Positions 50,037 to 58,250 of a stretch of DNA of 64,000 nt are shown piece after piece; position 1 is the stretch's first letter, and every line of letters begins with the position of its first letter. The notes under the pieces were generated by a model. That model did no database searches and was not told the DNA's origin. It saw only the letters and a program-made list of their open reading frames with translations. The stretch is from NCBI RefSeq assembly GCF_001570405.1, contig NZ_BBYM01000024.1:82176-146175 (forward strand). Reading direction: 5' to 3'. The DNA is from Microtetraspora niveoalba. Lineage in GTDB: Bacteria; Actinomycetota; Actinomycetes; Streptosporangiales; Streptosporangiaceae. The position numbers and the translations under genes were made by a program.

Positions 50037-50158
50037 GCCGGGCCCGCGGCGGACCGGCGCGCCCGGCGGGACGCCGACCGGCCGTAGGCTGGGGCGGTGC
50101 CGCGGCGGGACCACGCCGCGGCCGTCGCAGCTCTTCCGTCGTCGCTTGAGGATCACGC

Positions 50159-51205
50159 ATGGCTGACCGTTTGGCAGGGGTACGGCTCGCGCCGTACACG
50201 ACGTTGCGGGTGGGCGGCCGGGCGCGCGCCTTCGTGGAGGCGCGATCCGAGGGCGAGCTCGTCGAGGCCGTGGCGGACGCCGACAGGAACGGCGAGCCGG
50301 TGCTGATCCTGGGCGGCGGCAGCAACCTGGTCGTCTCCGACGACGGGTTCGACGGCCTGGTCGTCCGGGCGGCGTCGAGCGGAGTCGAGATCGACGGCGA
50401 CGGCCGGGTGACCGCGCAGGCGGGGGAGGACTGGGACGCCCTGGTCGCCCGCTGCGTGGCCGAGGAGCTGGCCGGCATCGAGTGCCTGTCCGGGATCCCC
50501 GGCCTGGTGGGGTCCACCCCCATCCAGAACGTCGGAGCGTACGGGCAGGACGTGTCGCAGACCGTCACGCGGGTCCGCGCCTACGACCGGATGACCGGCG
50601 AGATCGTCGAGCTGAGCGCGGAGCGGTGCGGGTTCGCCTACCGGCACAGCGCCTTCAAGGGGGATCCGGGGCGGCACGTCGTCCTGGCGGTCAGCTACTC
50701 GCTGAGCCGTTCGCCCCTGTCGGGCCCCGTCGCGTACAAGGAGTTGGCGGTGCGGCTCGGCGTGGAGATCGGGGACCGGGTGCCGCTCGCCGAGGCGCGG
50801 GAGGCGGTGCTCGCCCTCCGCCGGGGCAAGGGCATGGTGCTCGACCCGGAGGACCCGGACACGCGCAGCGCGGGCTCGTTCTTCACCAATCCGGTGCTCG
50901 ACGCCGAGGCGGCGGCCGATCTCGAACGCCGTGCCCCGGGCCACCCCCGATGGGACATGCCGGGCGGCGCGGTGAAGGTCCCGGCGGCCTGGCTGATCGA
51001 GAACGCCGGGTTCCCCAAGGGGTACGAGAAGGGGCGGGTGCGCATCTCGACGAAGCACACGCTCGCCCTCACGAACCCGACCGGCGAGGCGGGCGCGGAC
51101 GAGCTGCTGGCGCTGGCGAGGGAGGTGCGGGACGGCGTACGGGAGAAGTTCGGCGTCACCCTCGTGAACGAGCCCGTCATGGTGGGCGTGTCCCTCGCGG
51201 ACTGA
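50159..51205 (+). CDS. murB: UDP-N-acetylenolpyruvoylglucosamine reductase
   Basis: 348 residues. FAD-binding PCMH domain (LRVGGRARAFVEARSEGELVEAVADADRNGEPVLILGGGSNLVVSDDGF, about 17-65; GIPGLVGSTPIQNVGAYGQDV, about 113-133) and a C-terminal domain with the catalytic Ser motif AGSFFTNPV (about 238-246) and Glu in NEPVMVG. It reduces UDP-GlcNAc-enolpyruvate to UDP-MurNAc with NADPH, the second committed step of peptidoglycan precursor synthesis in the cytoplasm. The start ATG follows GAGGATC closely. It is the last gene of the rpmG-had-murB group. Confidence 0.96.
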   Translation: MADRLAGVRLAPYTTLRVGGRARAFVEARSEGELVEAVADADRNGEPVLILGGGSNLVVSDDGFDGLVVRAASSGVEIDGDGRVTAQAGEDWDALVARCVAEELAGIECLSGIPGLVGSTPIQNVGAYGQDVSQTVTRVRAYDRMTGEIVELSAERCGFAYRHSAFKGDPGRHVVLAVSYSLSRSPLSGPVAYKELAVRLGVEIGDRVPLAEAREAVLALRRGKGMVLDPEDPDTRSAGSFFTNPVLDAEAAADLERRAPGHPRWDMPGGAVKVPAAWLIENAGFPKGYEKGRVRISTKHTLALTNPTGEAGADELLALAREVRDGVREKFGVTLVNEPVMVGVSLAD

Positions 51206-51332
51206 GCCCACCATCGGCGAGAGCCGGGGAGGGCACCTGGGCGCGGCGAGCGGCAGGGGCCGGGGAAGGGATGTTCTCGTGTTCCCGGGGAATAGGCACG
51301 CTCCGCCATCCGCTAGGTTATGGAGGAAACAC

Positions 51333-51436
51333 CCGAAGGGGAGTAGTCCCGAATCCGTTGATCGACACACTGGCGTGATGTCTCACTGACGTCTCACGCC
51401 CGGTCGCGGAGCCCGCGCGGCGGACGAGACCTTCGG
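51333..51436 (+). ncRNA. yybP-ykoY family (Mn2+) riboswitch
   Basis: The conserved 5' part GAAGGGGAGTAG (51335-51346) and the 3' end GCGGACGAGACCTTCGG match the consensus of this manganese-sensing aptamer. P1 is formed by CCGAAGG (51333-51339) with CCTTCGG (51430-51436), seven perfect pairs. It precedes a TMEM165/GDT1-family transporter, the classical context. An alternative hairpin competing with P1 follows. Confidence 0.85.
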
Positions 51437-51472
51437 CCCGACAGTCATGTCAGCCATGCTGCCGGGCCGAAG
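51431..51472 (+). promoter_or_regulatory. Riboswitch expression platform hairpin
   Basis: CTTCGGCCCG (51431-51440) pairs perfectly with CGGGCCGAAG (51463-51472). Its 5' arm contains six bases of the riboswitch P1 3' strand, so it and P1 cannot form together. No U run follows, which argues for Rho-assisted termination or a transcriptional pause. Confidence 0.75.
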
Positions 51473-51537
51473 TCGTGTGCCCGAAACTCCCCGGGTGCCG
51501 AACGCGGTCCGGTCGCGCGAGCAGCGAGAGGCGACCC

Positions 51538-52107
51538 TTGGAAGCGTTCTGGATATCCCTGGCCGTGATCTTCGTGGCCGAACTCGGCGACAAGAGCCAA
51601 CTCATGGCCCTCACTTTCGCGACGCGGTTCAAGGTGTGGCCGGTGCTCGCCGGCATCACCGCGGCGACCGCGGTCGTCCACCTCTTCAGCGTCGGGCTCG
51701 GCCGGGTCATCGGCGACGCCCTCCCCACGACCGCGATCTCGATCGCGGCGGGCATCGCCTTCCTCGCGTTCGCGGCGTGGACCCTGCGCGGCGACGAGCT
51801 GAGCGACGAGGAGTCGGGCAAGGCGGCCAGGACCACACGGAACGTCCTGGTCGCGGTGACCGTGGCGTTCTTCCTCAGTGAGCTGGGCGACAAGACGATG
51901 CTCGCCACGATCACGCTCGCCACCCAGCACGGCTGGCTCGGCACCTGGATCGGCTCCACGATCGGCATGGTGGCGGCGGACGCGCTGGCGATCCTCGTCG
52001 GCCGTTTCCTCGGCACCCACCTCCCCGAGAAGTGGATCAAGTACGGCGCGGCCGCCGCGTTCGCGGTCTTCGGCGTGCTCCTGCTGCTGGAGCCGCTGCT
52101 CGTCTGA
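51538..52107 (+). CDS. TMEM165/GDT1-family (UPF0016) transporter, probable Mn2+ exporter
   Basis: 189 residues, six transmembrane helices in two similar halves, each with the family motif E-L-G-D-K-(S/T): AELGDKSQL (near 14-22) and SELGDKTML (near 114-122). The half-repeats and the central acidic loop (RGDELSDEESGKAA) match bacterial GDT1 proteins that move Mn2+ or Ca2+ out of the cell. The upstream yybP-ykoY element suggests that high Mn2+ increases its expression. The start is the TTG at 51538, with GAGAGG at the right distance; a longer frame would include leader RNA. Confidence 0.93.
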   Translation: MEAFWISLAVIFVAELGDKSQLMALTFATRFKVWPVLAGITAATAVVHLFSVGLGRVIGDALPTTAISIAAGIAFLAFAAWTLRGDELSDEESGKAARTTRNVLVAVTVAFFLSELGDKTMLATITLATQHGWLGTWIGSTIGMVAADALAILVGRFLGTHLPEKWIKYGAAAAFAVFGVLLLLEPLLV

Positions 52108-52125
52108 GGCCCGCGGGCGTCGGGC

Positions 52126-55002
52126 TCAGTCGAGCAGGGCGAGGCGGTGGGCGGCGGCCGCCGCCTCGCCCCGGGTCGAGACGCCCAGCTTGGGCAGGAT
52201 GTTCGACACGTGGACGCTGACGGTCTTCGCCGAAATGAACAGCTCGCCGGCGATGTCCCGGTTCGTCCGCCCCTGCGCGACCAGCCGGAGCACCTCCAGC
52301 TCGCGCGGAGTCAGCGTCGCCTCGGGCACCGGCCCCCGGACCGGCGCGTCGTCGAGGGCCGCGCCGACCCGGCGGGCCAGCGCGTCGATCTCGGCCACGA
52401 GCGGGGTCGCGCGCAGCGCCTCGGCGAGCGGTCTCGCCGCGCGGAGCCGTACGGCCGCGCCGTCGCGGTCGCCTCCCGCCGCCGCCGCGATCGCCGCGTA
52501 CACGAGGGCCTTGGCCCGCGGGTGCGGACGGCCGAGCAGCTTCCACCCGGCCGCCGCCTCGTCGAACCTGCCCTCGTACACCTGGCGGAACGCCGTGCCC
52601 ACCGGCCCGTCGGTGACCATCTCGACCGCGAACGCGTCGGTCAGGCCGCGTACGGCCGCGGTCAGTTCAGGGGCGACGGCGGCGGCCCGGTCGCAGGCGA
52701 TCCGGACCGCGGCGAGCAGCCGCCAGCCGAGCATGGCCTTCCCTGACCAGCGCGGGTTGACCAGCGCCGACTCGGCCGCTTCGACGGCCTTCCCCGGCTC
52801 GCCGCGGAGCAGGTGCCAGCCGATCAGCAAGCGGGTGTTGGCCGTCCACTCCTGCGTCCCGTCCTCCGGCCGGGGGGCGAACGCCCCGACCTCGGTGAGG
52901 ATCTGCTTGGCGGTGTCCTCCTCGCCGCGGGCGATCGCGATGTCGGCCCGCAGCCGCAGCAGGTGCCAGCGGTTCTGCCGGGCGGGCTCCATGGTCAGGG
53001 CGCGCGCGCTGACGTCGAGGGCCTCGTCCCACCGGCCGAGGGCCTCCAGCGCCTCGGCCCGGTTGTTCGCGATGAACGCGCCCTGGTGCCGGGACCTGCC
53101 GTACATCTTGGCCAGCCGCTCGCCCTCGACGGCCAGCCGTACCGCCTCCTCGGACCTGCCGAGGTTGTTCAGGGTGTCCACGTTGTTGGCGATCGCCCGG
53201 AGCGTGGTACGCGCCGAGTCGAGGCGCCTCCCGATGGCGAGCGCGCGGTCGTTGGTGGCGCGGGTCTGCTCCAGGTCGCCGGAGATCGAGCGTCCGAGGG
53301 CGAGGTTCAGCAGGAGGTCCGCCTCCAGGCACTCGTCGCCGAGGTCGCGGGCGATCCGCAGCGCCTCCTCGGTGACCGCGGTGCCCTCGGGCACCTGGTC
53401 GCAGAGCATGAGGACGCGGCCCAGATGGCTCAGCGTGTGGGCCCGCGCCTCGTTCGGGAGGGGGACCAGCCGCTCGGCGTGGCGGAGATCCTCGATGAAC
53501 CCGGACGTGTGCTTCTGGATCTTGATGTTGGCCCGGCGGACCAGCAGCTCGGCCACCCGTTCCGGCTCGGTCTCCTCGTCCAGCTCGGCGAGGGCGCCCT
53601 GGACGAACTTCCTGCCGCGCTCCATCTCGCCGCACAGGTACGCGCTCTCGGAGGCGCGCTCGTACACGGTGACGTGGTCCACGCCGATCCGCTCGGCGGC
53701 GTCGGGCACCTTGTCCCAGAGCGTGAGGACACGTTCGAGCAGGTCGATCTGCTCGGTGTAGGCGAAGGCGCGGGCCGCCTTCTCCGCCGCCTCCCACGCC
53801 GAGATGAGCGCCCAGAGGTCGTCGCGGGCCGAGTGCCAGTGGTGGGCGATCTCGATGGCCGCCCGTCCCGGCGGCACGAGGTCCCGGTCGCGGTCGATCT
53901 CCAGGGCGTACCGGGCGTGCAGCCGCATGTGCTCGCCGGGGAGCAGGTCGTCGTGCACGGCCTCGCGGATCAGGGCGTGGCGGAACGCGTAGGCGCCGTC
54001 GGCGACCTGCACGACGTTGGCGGCGATCGCCGGGCGCAGGGCGCGCTCCAGGTCGTCGTCGGACAGCCCGCTGACCGCGGCGAGCAGCGCGTGGCTCACC
54101 CGGATGCCGCCCGCGGCGGCGACGCGAAGCACGTGCTGGGTGTCGTCGGGGAGCCGCTCCACGGACGCGCTGATCAGGTCGTGCAGCGACTCGGGGAAGG
54201 AGCAGTCGTCGTCGCAGTCGATCAGCGCCTCGACGAACAGCGGGATGCCCTCGCTGCGCTCGAACACCCGGCCGACCTTGGTGAACTCCGGGGCCACGCC
54301 GAGGATGCCGGCCATCTGCGCGGCGACCTCGTCATGGGTGAACCGGGGCAGGTCGATCCTGGTGACGCCGTCCACGCGGGCCAGCTCCGCGAGGACCGGC
54401 CGCAGCGGGTGCGTCCGGTGCAGCTCGTCCGACCGGTACGTGAGGACCATGAGGACGGGCGCGGCGCGCAGGTTGCGGCTCAGGAAGGCGATGAGGTCGC
54501 GGCTGGAGCGGTCGGCCCAGTGGATGTCCTCGATGAGGAGGAGCACCGGCCGCCGCTCGGCGAGCCGTTCGAGCAGGGTCAGGATCAGCTCGAAGAGCCG
54601 GGCCCGTGCGGACTCGGTGTCCAGATTGCCGCTGGGCTCGCCGAACTCGGGCAGCAGCCTGGCCAGCTCGCGTCCCGATCCGTCGGGCAGCAGGCCGGCC
54701 ACGTCGGCGGTGCTCGTCTCGCGGACGAGCTGCCGCAGCGCGGCGGTGAACGGGGCGTAGGCGAGCCCCTCGGCGGAGAGCTCCACGCACCCGCCGACCA
54801 GCACGTGCGCGCCGTCCCTGGAGGCCTGCTCGGCGAAGCGGGCGGCGAGGCGGGACTTCCCGACGCCGGCCTCGCCACCGAGCAGTACCACGGCCGCCGC
54901 CTGCTTGCGGGCCTGCTCGAAAGCCTCGGCCAGCATCTCGAGTTCCGCGCCCCGTCCGACGAAGACGGGGCTCACCGCCCGGGCCATCATGTGGTCAAGC
55001 AT
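52126..55002 (-). CDS. LuxR-family transcriptional regulator with ATPase domain (LAL type)
   Basis: 958 residues. The N-terminus holds an NTPase with Walker A GGEAGVGKSR (near 42-51) after FVGRGAELEMLAEAFEQARKQ. A long helical TPR-like part follows (for example GEMERGRKFVQGALAELDEE, SISGDLEQTRATNDRALAIGRRL). The C-terminal 60 residues are the LuxR helix-turn-helix (LTPRELEVLRLVAQGRTNRDIAGELFISAKTVSVHVSNIL). This is the LAL (large ATP-binding LuxR) architecture of many actinobacterial pathway activators. The ATG at 55002 is preceded by a GGATGG; a GTG at 55038 would add 12 residues. The target genes are unknown; the divergent promoter region toward deoC carries a nested palindrome. Confidence 0.9.
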   Translation of the reverse strand: MLDHMMARAVSPVFVGRGAELEMLAEAFEQARKQAAAVVLLGGEAGVGKSRLAARFAEQASRDGAHVLVGGCVELSAEGLAYAPFTAALRQLVRETSTADVAGLLPDGSGRELARLLPEFGEPSGNLDTESARARLFELILTLLERLAERRPVLLLIEDIHWADRSSRDLIAFLSRNLRAAPVLMVLTYRSDELHRTHPLRPVLAELARVDGVTRIDLPRFTHDEVAAQMAGILGVAPEFTKVGRVFERSEGIPLFVEALIDCDDDCSFPESLHDLISASVERLPDDTQHVLRVAAAGGIRVSHALLAAVSGLSDDDLERALRPAIAANVVQVADGAYAFRHALIREAVHDDLLPGEHMRLHARYALEIDRDRDLVPPGRAAIEIAHHWHSARDDLWALISAWEAAEKAARAFAYTEQIDLLERVLTLWDKVPDAAERIGVDHVTVYERASESAYLCGEMERGRKFVQGALAELDEETEPERVAELLVRRANIKIQKHTSGFIEDLRHAERLVPLPNEARAHTLSHLGRVLMLCDQVPEGTAVTEEALRIARDLGDECLEADLLLNLALGRSISGDLEQTRATNDRALAIGRRLDSARTTLRAIANNVDTLNNLGRSEEAVRLAVEGERLAKMYGRSRHQGAFIANNRAEALEALGRWDEALDVSARALTMEPARQNRWHLLRLRADIAIARGEEDTAKQILTEVGAFAPRPEDGTQEWTANTRLLIGWHLLRGEPGKAVEAAESALVNPRWSGKAMLGWRLLAAVRIACDRAAAVAPELTAAVRGLTDAFAVEMVTDGPVGTAFRQVYEGRFDEAAAGWKLLGRPHPRAKALVYAAIAAAAGGDRDGAAVRLRAARPLAEALRATPLVAEIDALARRVGAALDDAPVRGPVPEATLTPRELEVLRLVAQGRTNRDIAGELFISAKTVSVHVSNILPKLGVSTRGEAAAAAHRLALLD

Positions 55003-55090
55003 TACATGCCATCCGTCCGGGTATCGCCGGTTTTTCACTGAGTGAACGGGTCGAGTGAGCGGGCCTGAGACCGGCCTAAGTAGGCGTAAA

Positions 55091-55122
55091 GGCCCGGCCG
55101 GGAGGGAGGCTCCGGCCGGGCC
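55091..55122. terminator. Terminator hairpin between the small ORF and the LuxR gene
   Basis: Perfect 11-base-pair stem, GGCCCGGCCGG (55091-55101) with CCGGCCGGGCC (55112-55122), and a 10-base loop. Positioned just after the stop of the small minus-strand gene. Confidence 0.8.
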
Positions 55123-55134
55123 TTCGAAGCGCGC

Positions 55135-55299
55135 TCATGAAGCGCGGGACTTGCCGAAGGACGCCCGCGCCCGGTGCGCGCTCGCCCGTCGCTCCTTGAG
55201 AGCGACGATCGCCGCGCGTACGGTGCGGTGGTGGGCGGCCTCGTCGCGAAGCTCGGCCGCGCGGGTCATCATCATCTGGTACTGCAGTTCGGGACCCAT
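55135..55299 (-). CDS. Small basic helical protein
   Basis: 54 residues. It starts at an ATG with the strong ribosome binding site GAGAGGAGAAACCCAG upstream, a good sign that it is translated. The product is Arg/Ala-rich and helical (MGPELQYQMMMTRAAELRDE, then AAHHRTARAAIVALKERRASAHRARASFGKSRAS), with no Cys and no signal. The base composition looks coding in all three positions. No family is recognised; small actinobacterial proteins of this composition can be DNA-binding or membrane-associated. A terminator lies right behind it. Confidence 0.7.
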   Translation of the reverse strand: MGPELQYQMMMTRAAELRDEAAHHRTVRAAIVALKERRASAHRARASFGKSRAS

Positions 55300-55392
55300 C
55301 TGGGTTTCTCCTCTCGTTTCCCTTACACACTCAAGATTCGGGCTAAGGCCCCCTCCGCCACATCGGGCGGATGCCTTATCTATGGGCGGTCC

Positions 55393-55449
55393 AACGTCCT
55401 AGATCTCACCTAAGCCGCCTTAGGCACGGTCACCCAGTCATAGGACGTT
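55393..55449. promoter_or_regulatory. Nested inverted repeats in the deoC/small-gene divergent region
   Basis: The outer repeat AACGTCCTA (55393-55401) and TAGGACGTT (55441-55449) is perfect over 9 bases. Inside is a perfect palindrome CCTAAG-CCGC-CTTAGG (55409-55424). It is a candidate operator, possibly for the neighbouring LuxR regulator. Confidence 0.55.
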
Positions 55450-55552
55450 TGCTTCCCGTGGTTGAGGGGGCGGTCCGGCGCGGTTTCGGACCGCGCCGTA
55501 GGGCCACAAAGCCGGCGACAGAACCCGCGACGTCAATGGGCGACGTCAACCG

Positions 55553-56608
55553 GTGACATCTGCCGAAAAACCGGACGGCGGATCGGCCGTGGTCGGTTTG
55601 GAAACAGCGAGACAGGTCGGCGATGCTGTGGTGGTGTCAACTACGACTGCTCCGTTCGCGGAGGTCGCCTCTTCCAACGCGACGCTGCGCGCGTTCCTGC
55701 ACGGGCTCCCGGGCGTCGACCGGGTCGGTGCGGACGCGCGGGCCGCGATGCTGGGGACGCGTTCGATCAAAACGACGGCCAAGGCCCAGGCGATCGACCT
55801 GGCCATCTCGATGGTGGACCTGACCACGCTGGAAGGCGCCGACACCCCGGGCAAGGTCCGGGCGATGTGCGCCAAGGCGGTCCACCCCGACCCCACCGAC
55901 CCCTCCGTTCCCCGTGTCGCCGCCGTGTGCGTCTATCCCGACCTCGTGGCGACCGCCGTACGCGCTCTGGACGGCTCGGGGGTGAAGGTGGCCTCCGTGG
56001 CGACCGCGTTCCCGAGCGGACGGTCGTCCCTTGAGGTGAAGGTCGCCGACACCGCGCTCGCCGTGGCGGCCGGAGCCGACGAGATCGACATGGTGATCGA
56101 CCGCGGCGCGTTCCTGTCCGGCGACTACGTGAAGGTGTTCGAGGAGATCGCGGCGGTCAAGGCCGCCTGTGGTCCCGCCGGAGGCGCGCAGGGCGAGCAC
56201 GCCGCGCACCTCAAGGTGATCCTGGAGACCGGCGAGCTTGCCACGTACGACAACGTGCGCCGTGCCTCGTGGCTCGCGATGCTGGCCGGGGCCGACTTCA
56301 TCAAGACCTCGACCGGCAAGGTGCAGCCCGCGGCGACGCTCCCCGTGACGCTGATCATGCTGGAGGCGGTCAGGGACTTCCGGCTGCGCACCGGCCGGGT
56401 CATCGGCGTCAAGCCCGCCGGCGGCATCCGCACGACCAAGGACGCGATCAAGTACCTCGTGCTCGTCAACGAGACGGCGGGCGCCGACTGGCTCACCCCC
56501 GACCTGTTCCGGCTGGGCGCGTCCACGCTGCTGAACGACCTGCTGATGCAACGGCAGAAGATGGCCACCGGCCGCTACGCCGGCCCCGACTACTTCACCC
56601 TGGACTGA
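55553..56608 (+). CDS. deoC: Deoxyribose-phosphate aldolase
   Basis: 351 residues. A TIM-barrel class I aldolase with the catalytic Lys in ADFIKTSTGK (Schiff-base Lys, near 245) and a second Lys in GVKPAGGIRT (near 285), plus SGRSSLEVKV. It cleaves 2-deoxy-D-ribose 5-phosphate to glyceraldehyde 3-phosphate and acetaldehyde. The two following aldehyde dehydrogenase genes would oxidise the acetaldehyde. Start choice: the GTG at 55553 gives a typical actinobacterial DeoC N-terminus; later GTGs near 55629 are possible. The promoter region contains nested palindromes. Confidence 0.93.
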   Translation: MTSAEKPDGGSAVVGLETARQVGDAVVVSTTTAPFAEVASSNATLRAFLHGLPGVDRVGADARAAMLGTRSIKTTAKAQAIDLAISMVDLTTLEGADTPGKVRAMCAKAVHPDPTDPSVPRVAAVCVYPDLVATAVRALDGSGVKVASVATAFPSGRSSLEVKVADTALAVAAGADEIDMVIDRGAFLSGDYVKVFEEIAAVKAACGPAGGAQGEHAAHLKVILETGELATYDNVRRASWLAMLAGADFIKTSTGKVQPAATLPVTLIMLEAVRDFRLRTGRVIGVKPAGGIRTTKDAIKYLVLVNETAGADWLTPDLFRLGASTLLNDLLMQRQKMATGRYAGPDYFTLD

Positions 56609-56616
56609 GGCGGCAC

Positions 56617-58071
56617 ATGTTCGAGTACGCACCTGCGCCCGAGTCTCGGGAGATCGTCGACATCAAGCCGTCGTACGGGCTGTTCATCGGCGGCGAATGG
56701 GTCGACTCCCTGGGCGAGGAGCACCACAAGACCATCAACCCGGCGTCCGAGGAGGTCCTCGCGGAGGTCGCCTGGGCGACCGAGGCGGACGTCGACCGCG
56801 CCGTCCAGGCCGCGCGCGCCGCGTTCACCACGTGGTCCGCGCTGCCCGGCTCGGAGCGGGCCAAGTACATCTTCCGGATCGCCCGGATCATCCAGGAGCG
56901 CTCGCGCGAGCTGGCCGTACTGGAGACCCTGGACAACGGCAAGCCGATCCGCGAGTCCCGCGACGTGGACCTGCCGCTGGTGGCGGCGCACTTCTTCTAC
57001 TACGCCGGCTGGGCGGACAAGCTGGGATACGCCGGGTTCGGCCGGAGGACGACAGACGGGCACAGCGGGGATGATCCGCGGCCGCTGGGGGTGGCCGGGC
57101 AGGTCATCCCGTGGAACTTCCCGCTGCTCATGCTCGCCTGGAAGATCGCGCCCGCGCTGGCGTGCGGCAACACGGTGGTGCTCAAGCCCGCCGAGACGAC
57201 CCCGCTGACCGCGCTCGCGTTCGCCGACATCTGCCGGCAGGCCGACCTGCCGCCCGGCGTCGTCAACATCGTGACCGGCGCGGGCCGGACCGGCGCCGCC
57301 CTCGTCGACCACCCCGGCGTCGACAAGGTCGCGTTCACCGGCTCGACCGAGGTCGGACGGGCGATCGCCAGATCCGTGGCCGGCACCCGCAAGAAGCTCA
57401 CGCTGGAGCTGGGCGGCAAGGCCGCGAACATCGTGTTCGAGGACGCCGCGCTCGACCAGGCCGTCGAGGGCATCGTCAACGGCATCTTCTTCAACCAGGG
57501 CCACGTGTGCTGCGCCGGCTCGCGCCTGCTCGTGCAGGAGTCCGTCGCCGACGAGGTGCTCGACGCGCTCAAGCGGCGCCTGTCCACGCTGCGGCTCGGC
57601 GACCCGATGGACAAGAACACCGACATCGGCGCGATCAACTCCGCCGCCCAGCTCGCCAAGATCCGCGAGTTGTCGGAGGCCGGCGTCAACGAAGGCGCCG
57701 AACGCTGGTCGCCCGCCTGCGCGATCCCCGAGCGCGGGTTCTGGTTCCCGCCGACCGTCTTCACCGGCGTGGCGCAGTCCCACCGCATCGCCCGCGAGGA
57801 GATCTTCGGCCCGGTGTTGTCCGTGCTGACCTTCCGCACCCCCGCCGAGGCGGTCGAGAAGGCCAACAACACCCCGTACGGCCTGTCGGCCGGGATCTGG
57901 ACCGAGAAGGGGTCCCGCATCCTGTGGATGGCGGACCGGCTGCGCGCCGGGGTCGTGTGGGCGAACACCTTCAACCGGTTCGACCCGACCTCGCCGTTCG
58001 GAGGGTTCAAGGAGTCCGGCTACGGCCGGGAGGGCGGACGACACGGTCTGGAGGCGTACCTTGCAGTGTGA
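56617..58071 (+). CDS. NAD(P)-dependent aldehyde dehydrogenase
   Basis: 484 residues, full length. Key features: the NAD-binding IPWNFPLLMLAWKIAPALACGNTVV segment (about 165-190), GSTEVGR, catalytic Glu in LELGGKAANIV (about 263-273) and nucleophile Cys in QGHVCCAGSRL (about 298). The C-terminus (PFGGFKESGYGREGGRHGLEAYL) is normal for ALDH. It likely oxidises acetaldehyde from DeoC to acetate, coupling deoxynucleoside breakdown to central metabolism. It starts 8 bases after the deoC stop (co-transcription). Confidence 0.94.
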   Translation: MFEYAPAPESREIVDIKPSYGLFIGGEWVDSLGEEHHKTINPASEEVLAEVAWATEADVDRAVQAARAAFTTWSALPGSERAKYIFRIARIIQERSRELAVLETLDNGKPIRESRDVDLPLVAAHFFYYAGWADKLGYAGFGRRTTDGHSGDDPRPLGVAGQVIPWNFPLLMLAWKIAPALACGNTVVLKPAETTPLTALAFADICRQADLPPGVVNIVTGAGRTGAALVDHPGVDKVAFTGSTEVGRAIARSVAGTRKKLTLELGGKAANIVFEDAALDQAVEGIVNGIFFNQGHVCCAGSRLLVQESVADEVLDALKRRLSTLRLGDPMDKNTDIGAINSAAQLAKIRELSEAGVNEGAERWSPACAIPERGFWFPPTVFTGVAQSHRIAREEIFGPVLSVLTFRTPAEAVEKANNTPYGLSAGIWTEKGSRILWMADRLRAGVVWANTFNRFDPTSPFGGFKESGYGREGGRHGLEAYLAV

Positions 58072-58250
58072 CCATCGCCGTCGCCGCCGCCTGATCAGGC
58101 GCGCCGCCGCCGGAGCGGGAGCCGGGTACGCCCGGGGCCGCCGCTCCCGCCGCTTCGCCGTACGGCACGGCTGGTTCGCGCACCGCGGCGGGGTCTGCCG
58201 GTGCGGCCAGGTCTATCAGCCGGCCCGTCCACTCCAGATTGGAACCTTCG

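Noticed and set aside
52813..55041. 742-codon plus-strand frame opposite the LuxR regulator
   Set aside because: No domains; the minus-strand frame encodes the ATPase and the LuxR helix-turn-helix.
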